64,000 bases of DNA, from assembly GCF_000425065.1 (NCBI RefSeq), contig NZ_AULB01000003.1:248001-312000 (forward strand). Reading direction: 5' to 3'. Source of the stretch: Actinomadura rifamycini DSM 43936 (lineage in GTDB: Bacteria; Actinomycetota; Actinomycetes; Streptosporangiales; Streptosporangiaceae). The notes under the pieces were generated by a model. It was not told the origin of the DNA, did no database searches, and saw only the letters and a list, made by a program, of their open reading frames with translations. Positions 26,405 through 34,511 of this stretch are shown here, in pieces. A program made the translations under genes and the position numbers. Each line of letters begins with the position of its first letter. The stretch's first letter is position 1.

Positions 26405-27388
26405 TCAGGCGGACAGCCACCTGAGCGGGTTGTCGCGCAGGATCCCGTCGAGGGTCGCGTCGTCGGCGCCGGCGGCGCGCAGCGCGGGCAGGAACGTCTC
26501 GAACAGGTAGCCGTAGCCGGCGCCGCCGTAGCGGGCGACCTGCGTCATGCGGGACACGCCGGTGCTCAGCAGCACCCGGTCGGCGTGCCCGGCGTCGAGC
26601 ATGTCCATGACGGCGCGGACGCGGGCGCCGAGGGCGGCGTGGTCGTCCCCCGCCAGGCCCAGCGTCCCGAACGAGACGTACGCGCCCGCCTCGGCGATCT
26701 TGCGGTGCTGGCCGGGGTCGTCCACCCGGTCCTGCTGGCCGACGGCGACCCGGTCGGGCGCCAGCCCGGCGGTGGTGAGGATCTCGAGCTGGGCGAGGCC
26801 CGCCCGGCCGTAGGTGGCGACCGGCAGCCCGGAGTAGCGGGCGGCGCGGGCCGCGGCCCGCAGGCACAGCTCCTCGGCCTCGGTGGGCGCCTCGCCCCAG
26901 GTGCCGATCTCGCCGATGACGCCGGGGAGCGCGTTCGTCCCGTCCATGCCGAAACCGATCTCGGCGAGCAGCCGCTCGGCCAGCCGGTCCACCGCGGAGG
27001 GGCCGCCGCCGGACTCCCCGGCGGCCAGCGCCTCGCGGACGAACGCGGGGTGGAACGGCTCGGTGAAGACGCCGGTCGCGGCGACCACCGCGACCCGGGA
27101 GGCGGCCGCGACGCGGGCCAGCGACGCGGCGTCGCGGCCCATGCCCGAGCAGGTCAGGTCGACGACGAGGCCGAGGCCCCGGTCCGCGCGCAGCGCGGCC
27201 AGCTCGTGCTTGACGGCCTTCTCCTCGTCGAGCCAGCGGCGCGGGTCCGAGCCGACCAGCGCGGGACGCGCCGGCCACCGCAGGTCGAGCCGCAGATGCT
27301 CGTGGGAGAGCACGGGGCCGGTGATGTCGGACGTCGCGATCGTGCCGGTCACGGTCCGGATCCGGCGGGTCTCCTCACCAAGGGTCAT
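26405..27388 (-). CDS. Phosphotriesterase-family protein lacking several metal ligands
   Basis: This 327-residue TIM-barrel protein belongs to the phosphotriesterase/PHP family. The first ligand pair is kept (VLSHEHLRLD). The bridging position is Glu in VIGEIGTW, as in many non-PTE relatives. The three later ligands seem lost. The usual THT reads ATYGRAG, the usual GHxD reads VGQQDRVDD, and the usual SxD reads LLSTGVSR. The C-terminus DGILRDNPLRWLSA is family-like. It may bind one metal, use other residues, or be a non-catalytic homologue. Upstream it is adjacent to the YihY gene on the same strand. Confidence 0.85.
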   Translation of the reverse strand: MTLGEETRRIRTVTGTIATSDITGPVLSHEHLRLDLRWPARPALVGSDPRRWLDEEKAVKHELAALRADRGLGLVVDLTCSGMGRDAASLARVAAASRVAVVAATGVFTEPFHPAFVREALAAGESGGGPSAVDRLAERLLAEIGFGMDGTNALPGVIGEIGTWGEAPTEAEELCLRAAARAARYSGLPVATYGRAGLAQLEILTTAGLAPDRVAVGQQDRVDDPGQHRKIAEAGAYVSFGTLGLAGDDHAALGARVRAVMDMLDAGHADRVLLSTGVSRMTQVARYGGAGYGYLFETFLPALRAAGADDATLDGILRDNPLRWLSA

Positions 27389-27427
27389 GTACGCCGAGGT
27401 TACGACATGTTTAGCCTTTTCATGGGT

Positions 27428-28486
27428 TTAACCGGAGGAGTTTTTACCCTCCGCCCCGTCACTCTCACCTGCGCCGTCACCCGCGTCGCCGTCCCCGCGG
27501 GCGTCCCGCACGGCCCGCGCCCGGGCCGTCCCCGCGCTGGGCCACAGCCGGTCGATCTCCGCGTTCAGCGCCGCGCCGATCAGCACCGCGAACGCCGCCA
27601 CGTAGAGCCAGGCGAGCACGGCGATCGCCGCCGCGAGCGACCCGTACACCGACACCCCGCGCAGCGACCCCGCCAGGTACAGCCGCAGCGAGAAGCTGCC
27701 CGCGATCCAGATCAGCAGCGCCAGCACCGCGCCCGGCACCTCCCGGTACCAGGCCGTCCGCACGGGGACGCTCATGTGGTAGAGCAGCGCGAGGAACACG
27801 ATCGACAGCGTCACGACGACCGGCCAGTACAGGATCCGGACGAACTCGGCGCTCTCCGGCAGCGCGTGCAGCACCAGCGTCGGCCCCAGCACCAGCAGCG
27901 GGATGACGACGATCATCACCAGCAGCCCGACGAGGTACAGGAAGAACGCGCGCAGCCGCGTCCGGATCATCCCGCGGATGCCCGACAGCCCGTACGCGAT
28001 CGTGATCGTGTCGACGTACACGTTCGTCGCCCGCGACCCCGCCCACAGCGAGATCAGGTACCCGATCGACACGATGTTGGCGTTGCCGCCCCGGATCACG
28101 TCGTCGAGCAGCGGGACGACCACCGAGTCCACCGACGGCCCGGTCAGCACCGTGCGGGCCTGCTCGATCGCCCAGGAGCGGATCTCGGTGACGGTGCCGG
28201 GCCCGAGCGCGCCGCGCAGGTGCCCCATCGTGCCGATCAGCCCGATGACCAGCGGCGGCAGCGACAGCAGCGCGAAGAACGCCGCCTCGGCCGCGAGCCC
28301 GGTGACCCGGTGCCGGAACGCGGCGGCGGTCGTCCCCTTGACCAGCAGCCACGCCACCCGGGGGGCGGCCGCCGCCCCGCGCCGCACGCGCCGGAGCAGC
28401 CCGGCCCGCCGCCCCGGCCCGGGGCCTTCGCTCGGTTCCGCGCCCCCGCTCGGCGGGGCGTCCTCGGCATCGGAGACGGTCGTCAC
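27428..28486 (-). CDS. YihY/BrkB-family membrane protein
   Basis: This 352-residue inner-membrane protein has about six helices and the family signatures LAAEAAFFALLSLPPLVIGL near residue 64 and VYGSLAAAIAVLAWLYVAAFAVLIGAAL cut short here as LAWLYVAAFAVLIGAALNAE near 295. The N-terminal 50 residues and the last 40 are hydrophilic and probably cytoplasmic. Despite the old label ribonuclease BN, family members have no shown nuclease activity; their role is unknown. It lies 39 bp upstream of the phosphotriesterase-like gene on the same strand and may be cotranscribed. Confidence 0.88.
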   Translation of the reverse strand: MTTVSDAEDAPPSGGAEPSEGPGPGRRAGLLRRVRRGAAAAPRVAWLLVKGTTAAAFRHRVTGLAAEAAFFALLSLPPLVIGLIGTMGHLRGALGPGTVTEIRSWAIEQARTVLTGPSVDSVVVPLLDDVIRGGNANIVSIGYLISLWAGSRATNVYVDTITIAYGLSGIRGMIRTRLRAFFLYLVGLLVMIVVIPLLVLGPTLVLHALPESAEFVRILYWPVVVTLSIVFLALLYHMSVPVRTAWYREVPGAVLALLIWIAGSFSLRLYLAGSLRGVSVYGSLAAAIAVLAWLYVAAFAVLIGAALNAEIDRLWPSAGTARARAVRDARGDGDAGDGAGESDGAEGKNSSG

Positions 28487-28790
28487 ACCGCCTCACCGTA
28501 GGGCGCCCGCCGTCCGTGACGTCCGGGACCGCCCGTTCCGCGGCTGCGCTGCGCGCGTCGCACGACACCCCCCGTTCGGCCGCTCGTCCCGTCCCGTTCC
28601 CCGGCCCCCCACTCTGACGCACCCGGGCGCCGCCCCGCCCAAGATCATCGCAGCGCCGCCGGCCGCCGTCCCGGACCGCCGCCCGGCCGGGCGAGCCGCC
28701 CGGCCCGTCCGGCCGTCCGGCGGGTCCGGCGGGAGGGTGGCGCGAGGCACACCGGGAACGGGGGGTGAGCATCGGCCGTCATCGGGAACA

Positions 28791-29003
28791 ATGGGAAGCG
28801 TGATATGCGAGTCGTGCCGTGAGCGCCGCCACGAGGAATGCCGTGGCGGCACGTGGTGCGACTGCCAGCACCGGGACGGCCCCGCGACGCGTGCGACGAC
28901 GACGTCCGGCACGCGCGACGACGCGCGGGGCGGACCGAGCCCGGAAGCCGGCGAGGACGCCGGGAAGAGCGAGCCGGCCGTGAACTGGCGGCGGCAGGGG
29001 TGA
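28791..29003 (+). CDS. Small Cys-rich protein, possible zinc-binding
   Basis: This 70-residue reading frame starts at ATG 28791 or GTG 28800. The N-terminal 25 residues hold six Cys and two His in the order CESCRERRHEEC then GTWCDCQHR, compatible with a small zinc site. The rest is hydrophilic and Asp/Glu/Thr-rich. The codon choice fits the genome. I believe similar short proteins occur in related actinomycetes, but I cannot check. The start context is weak. No function is claimed. Confidence 0.5.
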   Translation: MGSVICESCRERRHEECRGGTWCDCQHRDGPATRATTTSGTRDDARGGPSPEAGEDAGKSEPAVNWRRQG

Positions 29004-29079
29004 AACGATGACTCTTCTCACGCGTCCGCATCCCGGACGTAACTGGACAGGCCGTGAGACGGCATGTCAGAGTTCGGGT

Positions 29080-29157
29080 ATGACTGCTGCGGACCCGTTG
29101 CTGGCCAAGCGCCGGCACGTCGACTTCCTCCGCGTCCGCAGCGCGATCTGTCGGTGA
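29080..29157 (+). CDS. Leader peptide of the sulfur-assimilation operon
   Basis: This 25-codon frame (ATG 29080, TGA 29155-29157) ends RRHVDFLRVRSAICR. That tail is the recognised pattern of actinobacterial putative leader peptides placed before sulfur genes. The single Cys codon is TGT, uncommon in this genome, and lies second from the end, suited to sensing charged Cys-tRNA. A CAGAGT box 6 nt before the ATG, 18 bp after TGGACA (29044-29049), suggests a leaderless transcript. A hairpin starts 8 nt after the stop. Confidence 0.8.
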   Translation: MTAADPLLAKRRHVDFLRVRSAICR

Positions 29158-29164
29158 CGCCCCG

Positions 29165-29200
29165 ACCACGCCCCCGTTCCGCTCCAGCCGGGCGCGTGGT
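29165..29200 (+). promoter_or_regulatory. Attenuator-like hairpin after the Cys leader peptide
   Basis: ACCACGC plus CCCG (29165-29176) pairs with CGGG plus GCGTGGT (29189-29200), 11 bp with one C-C mismatch and a 12-nt loop. It begins 8 nt after the leader stop, where a stalled ribosome could reach it. No T-run follows, so it may act through pausing, Rho or start-site exposure rather than as an intrinsic terminator. Confidence 0.45.
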
Positions 29201-29303
29201 GCATCGGCATCACCTTTGACCTCTCCTGCTCAGCGTCGAGCCGGCCGAACGAGACTGCCGGTGCGCTACGCGTCCCTCACGACCACAGATGAGGACGCGC
29301 GCC

Positions 29304-30956
29304 GTGCCACCCGCGATCAAGCGCAAGAAGGGCGAGGGCCAGTGGGCCCTCGGCTACCGGGAACCGCTCAACAAGAACGAAGAGAACAAGAAGAACGACG
29401 ACGGGCTCAACGTCCGTCAGCGGATCATCGACATCTACTCGAAGACCGGCTTCGACTCGATCGACCCCGCCGACCTGCGGGGGCGGTTCCGCTGGATGGG
29501 CCTCTACACCCAGCGCAAGCCGGGCATCGACGGCGGTAGGACCGGGGCCCTCGAGGACGAGGAGCTCGAGGACAAGTACTTCATGATGCGCGTCCGGATC
29601 GACGGCGGCCAGCTCAGCGGCCCGCAGCTCCGGACGATCGCCGACATCTCCACGACGTACGCGCGGGGCACCGCCGACATCACCGACCGGCAGAACGTCC
29701 AGCTGCACTGGGTGCGGATCGAGGACGTCCCGGCGATCTGGGAGCGGCTCGAGGCGGTCGGCCTGCACACGATCGAGGCGTGCGGCGACACCCCGCGCAC
29801 GATCATGGGCTGCCCGCTGGCGGGGATCGCCGAGGACGAGGTCATCGACGCGACGCCGCAGCTCCGCGACATCCACGACCGCTACATCGGCTCCCCCGAG
29901 TTCTCCAACCTGCCGCGCAAGTACAAGACGACGCTGTCCGGCTGCACGTCGCACTGCACGGTCCACGAGATCAACGACATCGCGTTCGTCGGGGTGCGCA
30001 ACGACGAGGGCGAGACCGGCTACCAGGTGTTCGTCGGCGGCGGGCTGTCGACGAACCCGATGTTCTCGCAGAGCCTCGGCGTCTTCGTGAAGCCGGAGCA
30101 GGCGCACGAGGTGTGGCACGGCGTCACCTCGATCTTCCGCGACTACGGCTACCGGCGGCTGCGCAACCGCGCCCGGCTGAAGTTCCTCGTCAAGGACTGG
30201 GGCGCGGCGAAGTTCCGCGAGGTGCTGGAGAAGGAGTACCTCGGGTACGCGCTGCCGGACGGCCCCGAGCCCGCCGCGCCGCTGCCCAACCGCGACCACG
30301 TCGGCATCCGCCGGCAGCAGGACGGCAACTTCTACGTCGGGTTCGCGCCGCGCGCCGGGCGGGTGAACGGCGAGCTGCTCGGCGTCATCGGCGACCTCGC
30401 GGAGAAGTACGGGTCGGGCCGGGTCCGCACCACCATCGAGCAGAAGATGGTCATCCTGGACGTCCCGGAGGAGCGGACCGAGGCGCTCGCGGACGAGCTC
30501 GCGAAGCACGACCTGCAGGTGCGCCCGTCCACATTCCGGCGGCAGACGATGGCCTGCACCGGCATCGAGTACTGCAAGCTCGCGATCGTCGACACCAAGC
30601 AGCGCGCGATGGACCTGATCGACGACCTGGAGAAGCGGCTGCCCGACTTCGACCAGCCCCTGTCGATCAACGTGAACGGCTGCCCGAACGCCTGCGCCCG
30701 CATCCAGGTCGCCGACATCGGCCTCAAGGGCCAGCTCGTCGTGGACGAGAACGGCGACCAGGTCGAGGGCTTCCAGATCCACTTGGGCGGGCAGCTCGGC
30801 GCGACGTTCGGCAAGAAGGTCCGCGGGCTGAAGACCACCTCGGCCGCGCTCGGCGACTACATCGAGCGGGTCGTCCGCAACTTCGACGAGCAGCGCACCG
30901 ACGGCGAGACGTTCGCGGCGTGGGTGCAGCGCGCCGACGACGCGGACCTCAAGTAG
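29304..30956 (+). CDS. sirA: Assimilatory ferredoxin-sulfite (nitrite/sulfite) reductase
   Basis: This ~550-residue siroheme enzyme reduces sulfite to sulfide. The [4Fe-4S]/siroheme Cys residues are in TMACTGIEYCK and NVNGCPNACARIQ. Substrate-binding basic residues lie in TTYARGTADITDRQN and in RYIGSPEFSNLPRKYK. The N-terminal GQWALGYREPLNKNEE is typical of actinobacterial SirA. I prefer GTG 29304, with AGGA 8 nt upstream; ATG 29289 is in frame but lacks a ribosome site. A sirohydrochlorin chelatase and APS reductase in the same operon support sulfite over nitrite as the substrate. Confidence 0.93.
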   Translation: MPPAIKRKKGEGQWALGYREPLNKNEENKKNDDGLNVRQRIIDIYSKTGFDSIDPADLRGRFRWMGLYTQRKPGIDGGRTGALEDEELEDKYFMMRVRIDGGQLSGPQLRTIADISTTYARGTADITDRQNVQLHWVRIEDVPAIWERLEAVGLHTIEACGDTPRTIMGCPLAGIAEDEVIDATPQLRDIHDRYIGSPEFSNLPRKYKTTLSGCTSHCTVHEINDIAFVGVRNDEGETGYQVFVGGGLSTNPMFSQSLGVFVKPEQAHEVWHGVTSIFRDYGYRRLRNRARLKFLVKDWGAAKFREVLEKEYLGYALPDGPEPAAPLPNRDHVGIRRQQDGNFYVGFAPRAGRVNGELLGVIGDLAEKYGSGRVRTTIEQKMVILDVPEERTEALADELAKHDLQVRPSTFRRQTMACTGIEYCKLAIVDTKQRAMDLIDDLEKRLPDFDQPLSINVNGCPNACARIQVADIGLKGQLVVDENGDQVEGFQIHLGGQLGATFGKKVRGLKTTSAALGDYIERVVRNFDEQRTDGETFAAWVQRADDADLK

Positions 30957-30966
30957 GGGCGCCCCC

Positions 30967-31149
30967 ATGAGCGAGCGGATGGCGCCCTTCTACTGCCCCT
31001 ACTGCGGTGAGGAGAACCTCGAGCCCCGCGCGGACGCGGGCTCGTGGTTCTGCCCCGACTGCGTCCGTTCCTTCACGTTGAAGTTCCTCGGCGTTGGAGT
31101 TCCTGGCGCCACCGGAGCCCCCCGCACTACCAAGGAGAACTCCCGGTGA
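30967..31149 (+). CDS. Small zinc-ribbon protein of the sulfur operon
   Basis: This 60-residue protein has two CxxC pairs (FYCPYCGEENL and WFCPDCVRSF) forming a zinc ribbon, then a short tail. A small protein of this kind between sulfite reductase and cysH is, as I recall, conserved in Streptomyces. It starts 10 bp after sirA, and its stop overlaps the cysH start (GTGA). It may help assemble or couple the two enzymes; its function is not established. Confidence 0.85.
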   Translation: MSERMAPFYCPYCGEENLEPRADAGSWFCPDCVRSFTLKFLGVGVPGATGAPRTTKENSR

Positions 31150-31856
31150 CACTCCTGGAGACCGACAGACCGGCACTAGATCTCGAAGACGTCGTCGAAT
31201 CCGCCGCCGCGGCGCTGGAGGGCGCGCCCACCCTGGAGGTCATCCGGTGGGCCGCCGCCACGTTCGGCGACCGCATCTGCCTCACCTCGTCCATGTCGGA
31301 CGCGGCCCTGATCCACCTGGTGTCGAAGGTCAAGCCGGGCATCGACGTCCTGTTCGTCGACACCGGCTACCACTTCGCCGAGACGATCGGGACGCGCGAC
31401 GCGGTCGAGGCCGTCTACCCGGTGAACGTGATCAACGTGACGCCGTCCCGGACGGTCGAGGAGCAGGAGGCGGCGCTCGGCCCGCGGCTGTTCGGCCGCA
31501 ACCCCGACCTGTGCTGCCACCTGCGGAAGGTGGAGCCGCTCGGCCGCGCCCTGGAGGGGTACATGGCGTGGTTCAGCGGCATCCGGCGGGACGAGACCGC
31601 CAGCCGCCGCGACCGCAAGGTCGTGGAGTGGGACCGCAAGCGCGGCATGGTGAAGGTCAACCCGATCCTGGACTGGACCCAGGAGGACATGGACAACTAC
31701 ATCGAGGACAACGGGGTGCTGGTCAACCCCCTGCACTACGACGGCTACCCCTCGATCGGCTGCGCGCCGTGCACCCGTCCGGTCGCGCCCGGCGAGGACC
31801 CCCGCAGCGGCCGCTGGGCCGGGCTGGGCAAGACCGAGTGCGGCATCCACCTGTGA
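31146..31856 (+). CDS. cysH: Adenylylsulfate (APS) reductase, thioredoxin-dependent
   Basis: This 236-residue reductase converts activated sulfate to sulfite. LTSSMSDAALIHLV is the P-loop-like segment and DTGYHFAET the nucleotide site. The [4Fe-4S] Cys are LCCHLRKVEPL and GCAPC, which marks the APS-using rather than PAPS-using branch. The C-terminal KTECGIHL gives the catalytic Cys. The GTG start at 31146 has AAGGAG 8 nt upstream. It overlaps the zinc-ribbon gene and the chelatase gene, all coupled. Confidence 0.94.
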   Translation: MTLLETDRPALDLEDVVESAAAALEGAPTLEVIRWAAATFGDRICLTSSMSDAALIHLVSKVKPGIDVLFVDTGYHFAETIGTRDAVEAVYPVNVINVTPSRTVEEQEAALGPRLFGRNPDLCCHLRKVEPLGRALEGYMAWFSGIRRDETASRRDRKVVEWDRKRGMVKVNPILDWTQEDMDNYIEDNGVLVNPLHYDGYPSIGCAPCTRPVAPGEDPRSGRWAGLGKTECGIHL

Positions 31857-32632
31857 CGTATCCGACGACTCCGCCGATGGTCGCGGTCGCGCACGGGAGC
31901 CGGGACCCCCGTGCCGCCGCGACCGTCGCCGAGCTGCTCCGCGCCGTCCGGATCCGCCGTCCGGACGTGCCGGTGCTGCCGTCGTTCCTGGACCACGGCC
32001 CGCCCGCGCCCGACCGGGTGCTGGAGGGGCTCGTCCGGGACGGCGCGGGCGCGGCGGACGGCGACGGGACGGAGGCGGTGGTGCTGCCGCTGCTCCTCAC
32101 CGCCGCCTACCACAGCAAGACCGACATCCCGGGCGTGCTGGCGCGGGTGCGGTCCCGGCATCCGCGGCTGCGGCTGCACACGGCCGGGACGCTGGGCCCG
32201 CACCCTCTGCTGACGGCCGCGCTGGAGCGGCGGCTCGCCGAGGCGGGCGTGCGGCCCGGCTCCCCCGACACGGCCGTCGTCGTGGTGTCGGCCGGTTCCA
32301 GCGACGCGTCCGCGAACGCGACCGTCGCCGCGCTCGCCGACCGCTGGCGGGCCCGCGGCTGGTGGGACGCCGCCGCGGCGTACGCGTCGGCCGCGGGCCC
32401 GAAGCCCGGCGAGGCGGTGGCGGCGCTGCACGAGGCGGGCGCCCCGCGCGTCGTCGTCGCGTCCTACTTCCTGGCGCCGGGGTACTTCACCGACAAGGTC
32501 GAGGACGCGGCCCTGTCCGCGGGCGCCGACGCGGTCTCCCCGCCGCTGGGCGCGGCGCCCGAGGTCGCCGAGCTGGTCGTGCGGCGGTACGACGAGGCGC
32601 TGCTGGCGGCGCGCGAGGCCACCGCCGTCTAG
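31853..32632 (+). CDS. Sirohydrochlorin chelatase (CbiX/SirB-like)
   Basis: This 259-residue two-lobed chelatase has VAVAHGSRDPRAAATV at the N-terminus, with the metal-binding His, and LLTAAYHSKTDIPGVL. The second lobe has VVVASYFLAPGYFTDKV. In this setting it would insert iron into sirohydrochlorin to make the siroheme of the sulfite reductase. The GTG start at 31853 overlaps the cysH stop (GTGA). It is the last gene of the operon. Confidence 0.88.
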   Translation: MTYPTTPPMVAVAHGSRDPRAAATVAELLRAVRIRRPDVPVLPSFLDHGPPAPDRVLEGLVRDGAGAADGDGTEAVVLPLLLTAAYHSKTDIPGVLARVRSRHPRLRLHTAGTLGPHPLLTAALERRLAEAGVRPGSPDTAVVVVSAGSSDASANATVAALADRWRARGWWDAAAAYASAAGPKPGEAVAALHEAGAPRVVVASYFLAPGYFTDKVEDAALSAGADAVSPPLGAAPEVAELVVRRYDEALLAAREATAV

Positions 32633-32666
32633 CCGGCGGCTCCGCCGCCCCCGTTATCCGGCTCCG

Positions 32667-33611
32667 CTATCCGGCCCGGCCGAGGGTCTGCAGGTGGGCG
32701 AGGGAGCCGTACCGGGCGACGAGCGCCGCGTACTCGTCCTCGTCGTGGAAGGTCACCGCGCCCGCGCCGAACGCCTTCGCCGTCTCCACCGCGAACCGCG
32801 CCGCCGCGGCGATGTCGGTCTCGTGGCTGGCGCCGGTCGCGCAGCCGGGCACGGCGGACGCGGCGGTGACGGCGAGGCCCACGACGGGCGCGTCCGTCGT
32901 GGTCGCGGGCTGCAGGATCGAGTTCAGGTGGTAGACCCCGTTGCCGTACGGGGTGATGTCCTGGGTGGTGACCGGGTACGTCACGACCGGCTCGCCGGTG
33001 ACGACCGCCAGCAGGTTCGCCAGGCCGTCGCTGACCCGCAGGATGTAGCCCTGCTTGACGGTGGGCGACAGCGCCAGCCCCCGGTGGTTGATGATCGTGT
33101 TGCCCTTGGTGGTGTCGATCGACAGGACGGCGTCCATGTCGGACGTGACCTCGTGCTCGTTCATGACGGCGATGTCGACCGGCGAGTCCATGAACGGGAC
33201 CGGGTCGTGCGGCTGCGTGGGGGCGTCCGGGCAGACGTGCGTGGCGATGACGACGTCGCCGTCCAGGACGTCGCCCCGGGAGCGCATCTCCAGCAGCTTC
33301 GCCGCCGCCGCGAGCGCCGCGGCCGCGCCGTCCCCGTCGGAGGTGAACCCGAGGACCTCGGGGCGGGCCCCGACGCCGCCGAGCCGTCCGACGATGCCGA
33401 GCGTGGGGGCGTCCCCGCCCGCGGCGCGGCCCCGCCGGCCCGGGACGCGGACGCGCACGAAGTCGGTGGTGCCCTTGTCGCCGGTGACGGTGACGACCTC
33501 CGCGCCGGAGCCCGCGGGCCCCGCGGCGCCGTCGAGCAGCCGGGCGAGGGAGCGGCCGGACGCGGCCGGGTCGTCGAGGCGGTCGATCACGGCGAGGACG
33601 TGCTTGAGCAT
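32667..33611 (-). CDS. DUF1177-family protein
   Basis: This 314-residue protein matches DUF1177: MLKHVLAVIDRLDDP at the start, GDVVIATHVCPDAPTQPHDPV near 140, MNEHEVTSDMDAVLSIDTTKG near 170 and NTIINHRGLALSPTVKQGYI after it. Conserved Cys, His and Asp residues suggest a metal-dependent fold, but no activity is known. ATG 33611, with AAGGAA upstream, is the likely start; an in-frame TTG at 33674 is too far. It is divergent from an IclR regulator that precedes a dipeptidase gene. In other genomes DUF1177 genes lie near peptide-transport genes, as I recall, so peptide metabolism is possible. Confidence 0.82.
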   Translation of the reverse strand: MLKHVLAVIDRLDDPAASGRSLARLLDGAAGPAGSGAEVVTVTGDKGTTDFVRVRVPGRRGRAAGGDAPTLGIVGRLGGVGARPEVLGFTSDGDGAAAALAAAAKLLEMRSRGDVLDGDVVIATHVCPDAPTQPHDPVPFMDSPVDIAVMNEHEVTSDMDAVLSIDTTKGNTIINHRGLALSPTVKQGYILRVSDGLANLLAVVTGEPVVTYPVTTQDITPYGNGVYHLNSILQPATTTDAPVVGLAVTAASAVPGCATGASHETDIAAAARFAVETAKAFGAGAVTFHDEDEYAALVARYGSLAHLQTLGRAG

Positions 33612-33636
33612 GGGCCTTCCTTGCTGGCGAGGGCGT

Positions 33637-33690
33637 GTTTCCCCAGGTTGCAGCCCTGTTATCGTATAAAGCAACTTTGTCCCGCTATTC
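33637..33690. promoter_or_regulatory. Divergent promoter/operator region for DUF1177 and IclR
   Basis: This AT-richer gap contains GTTGC and GCAAC arms (33647-33675 area) and, on the minus strand, a promoter-like TTGCGA with an 18-bp spacer to TTTATACG. No comparable site is clear for the IclR direction. This is a weak call made because the composition stands out. Confidence 0.3.
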
Positions 33691-33706
33691 GCAACGGGGA
33701 GCAGGC

Positions 33707-34501
33707 ATGGGCACGGGCTTCGCCGCCGACCGCGACACCCCGCGCGGCCTCCTGCAGACGGCCGACCGCGCGCTGCTCGTCCTCCTCGGCTTCGACCGGC
33801 ACCGCACCGACTGGGGCGTCACAGAGGTCGCCGAGGAGTTCGGGTGGGACAAGTCCGTCGCCCAGCGGGTGCTCGCGACGCTCGCGCACCGCGGCTTCCT
33901 CGTCGCCGACCCCGACACCCGCCGCTACCGCATCGGCCCCGCCGCCCTGCACCTCGGCCGGACGTGGGAGCGTTCGGGCTCGCTGCGCATGCTGGTCACG
34001 CCGGTCCTCGCGGACCTGTCGGCGCTGACCGGCGACACCGCGCTGCTGTCGCTCCCGGACGGCTTCCACATCCGGTGCGTCGCGGCGGTCGACGGGGAGG
34101 AGGGGCCGCTCCGCTACTACCCGCTGGTCGGCGAGCTGTACCCGGCGCACGCGGGCGCGACCGCCCAGGCGTACTTCGCGTTCGTCCCCGAGGACCGGCG
34201 GCGCCGCCTGTTCCGCGACCGTCCGATGGCCCGCTTCACCGACCGCACCCTCACCGACCCGGACGCGCTCGAACGCCGCTTCCACCGCGTCCGCGAACTC
34301 GGGTACGCGTTCACGATCGGCGAGTACGACGCCCACGTCGCGACCCTCGCCGTGCCCGTCCGCCTGCACGGGGAGCCGTACGGGAGCCTCAGCCTCGGCG
34401 GCCACGAGGACCGCTTCGCGGCCCCGGTGGACCGCCTCCCCCGCCTCCGCCGCGCCGCCGAGCAGGTGGAGCGGCTGCTGACCGGCGCCCGCCGCCACTG
34501 A
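33707..34501 (+). CDS. IclR-family regulator
   Basis: This 264-residue protein has an N-terminal winged helix (VTEVAEEFGWDKSVAQRVLATL then HRGFL, residues ~34-60) and a C-terminal GAF-like effector domain with the family end HGEPYGSLSLGGHEDRF. ATG 33707 has GGAG 7 nt upstream. It is divergent from DUF1177 and lies 10 bp before the dipeptidase gene, so it probably controls both in response to a small molecule. Confidence 0.88.
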   Translation: MGTGFAADRDTPRGLLQTADRALLVLLGFDRHRTDWGVTEVAEEFGWDKSVAQRVLATLAHRGFLVADPDTRRYRIGPAALHLGRTWERSGSLRMLVTPVLADLSALTGDTALLSLPDGFHIRCVAAVDGEEGPLRYYPLVGELYPAHAGATAQAYFAFVPEDRRRRLFRDRPMARFTDRTLTDPDALERRFHRVRELGYAFTIGEYDAHVATLAVPVRLHGEPYGSLSLGGHEDRFAAPVDRLPRLRRAAEQVERLLTGARRH

Positions 34502-34511
34502 AAGGAGCACT

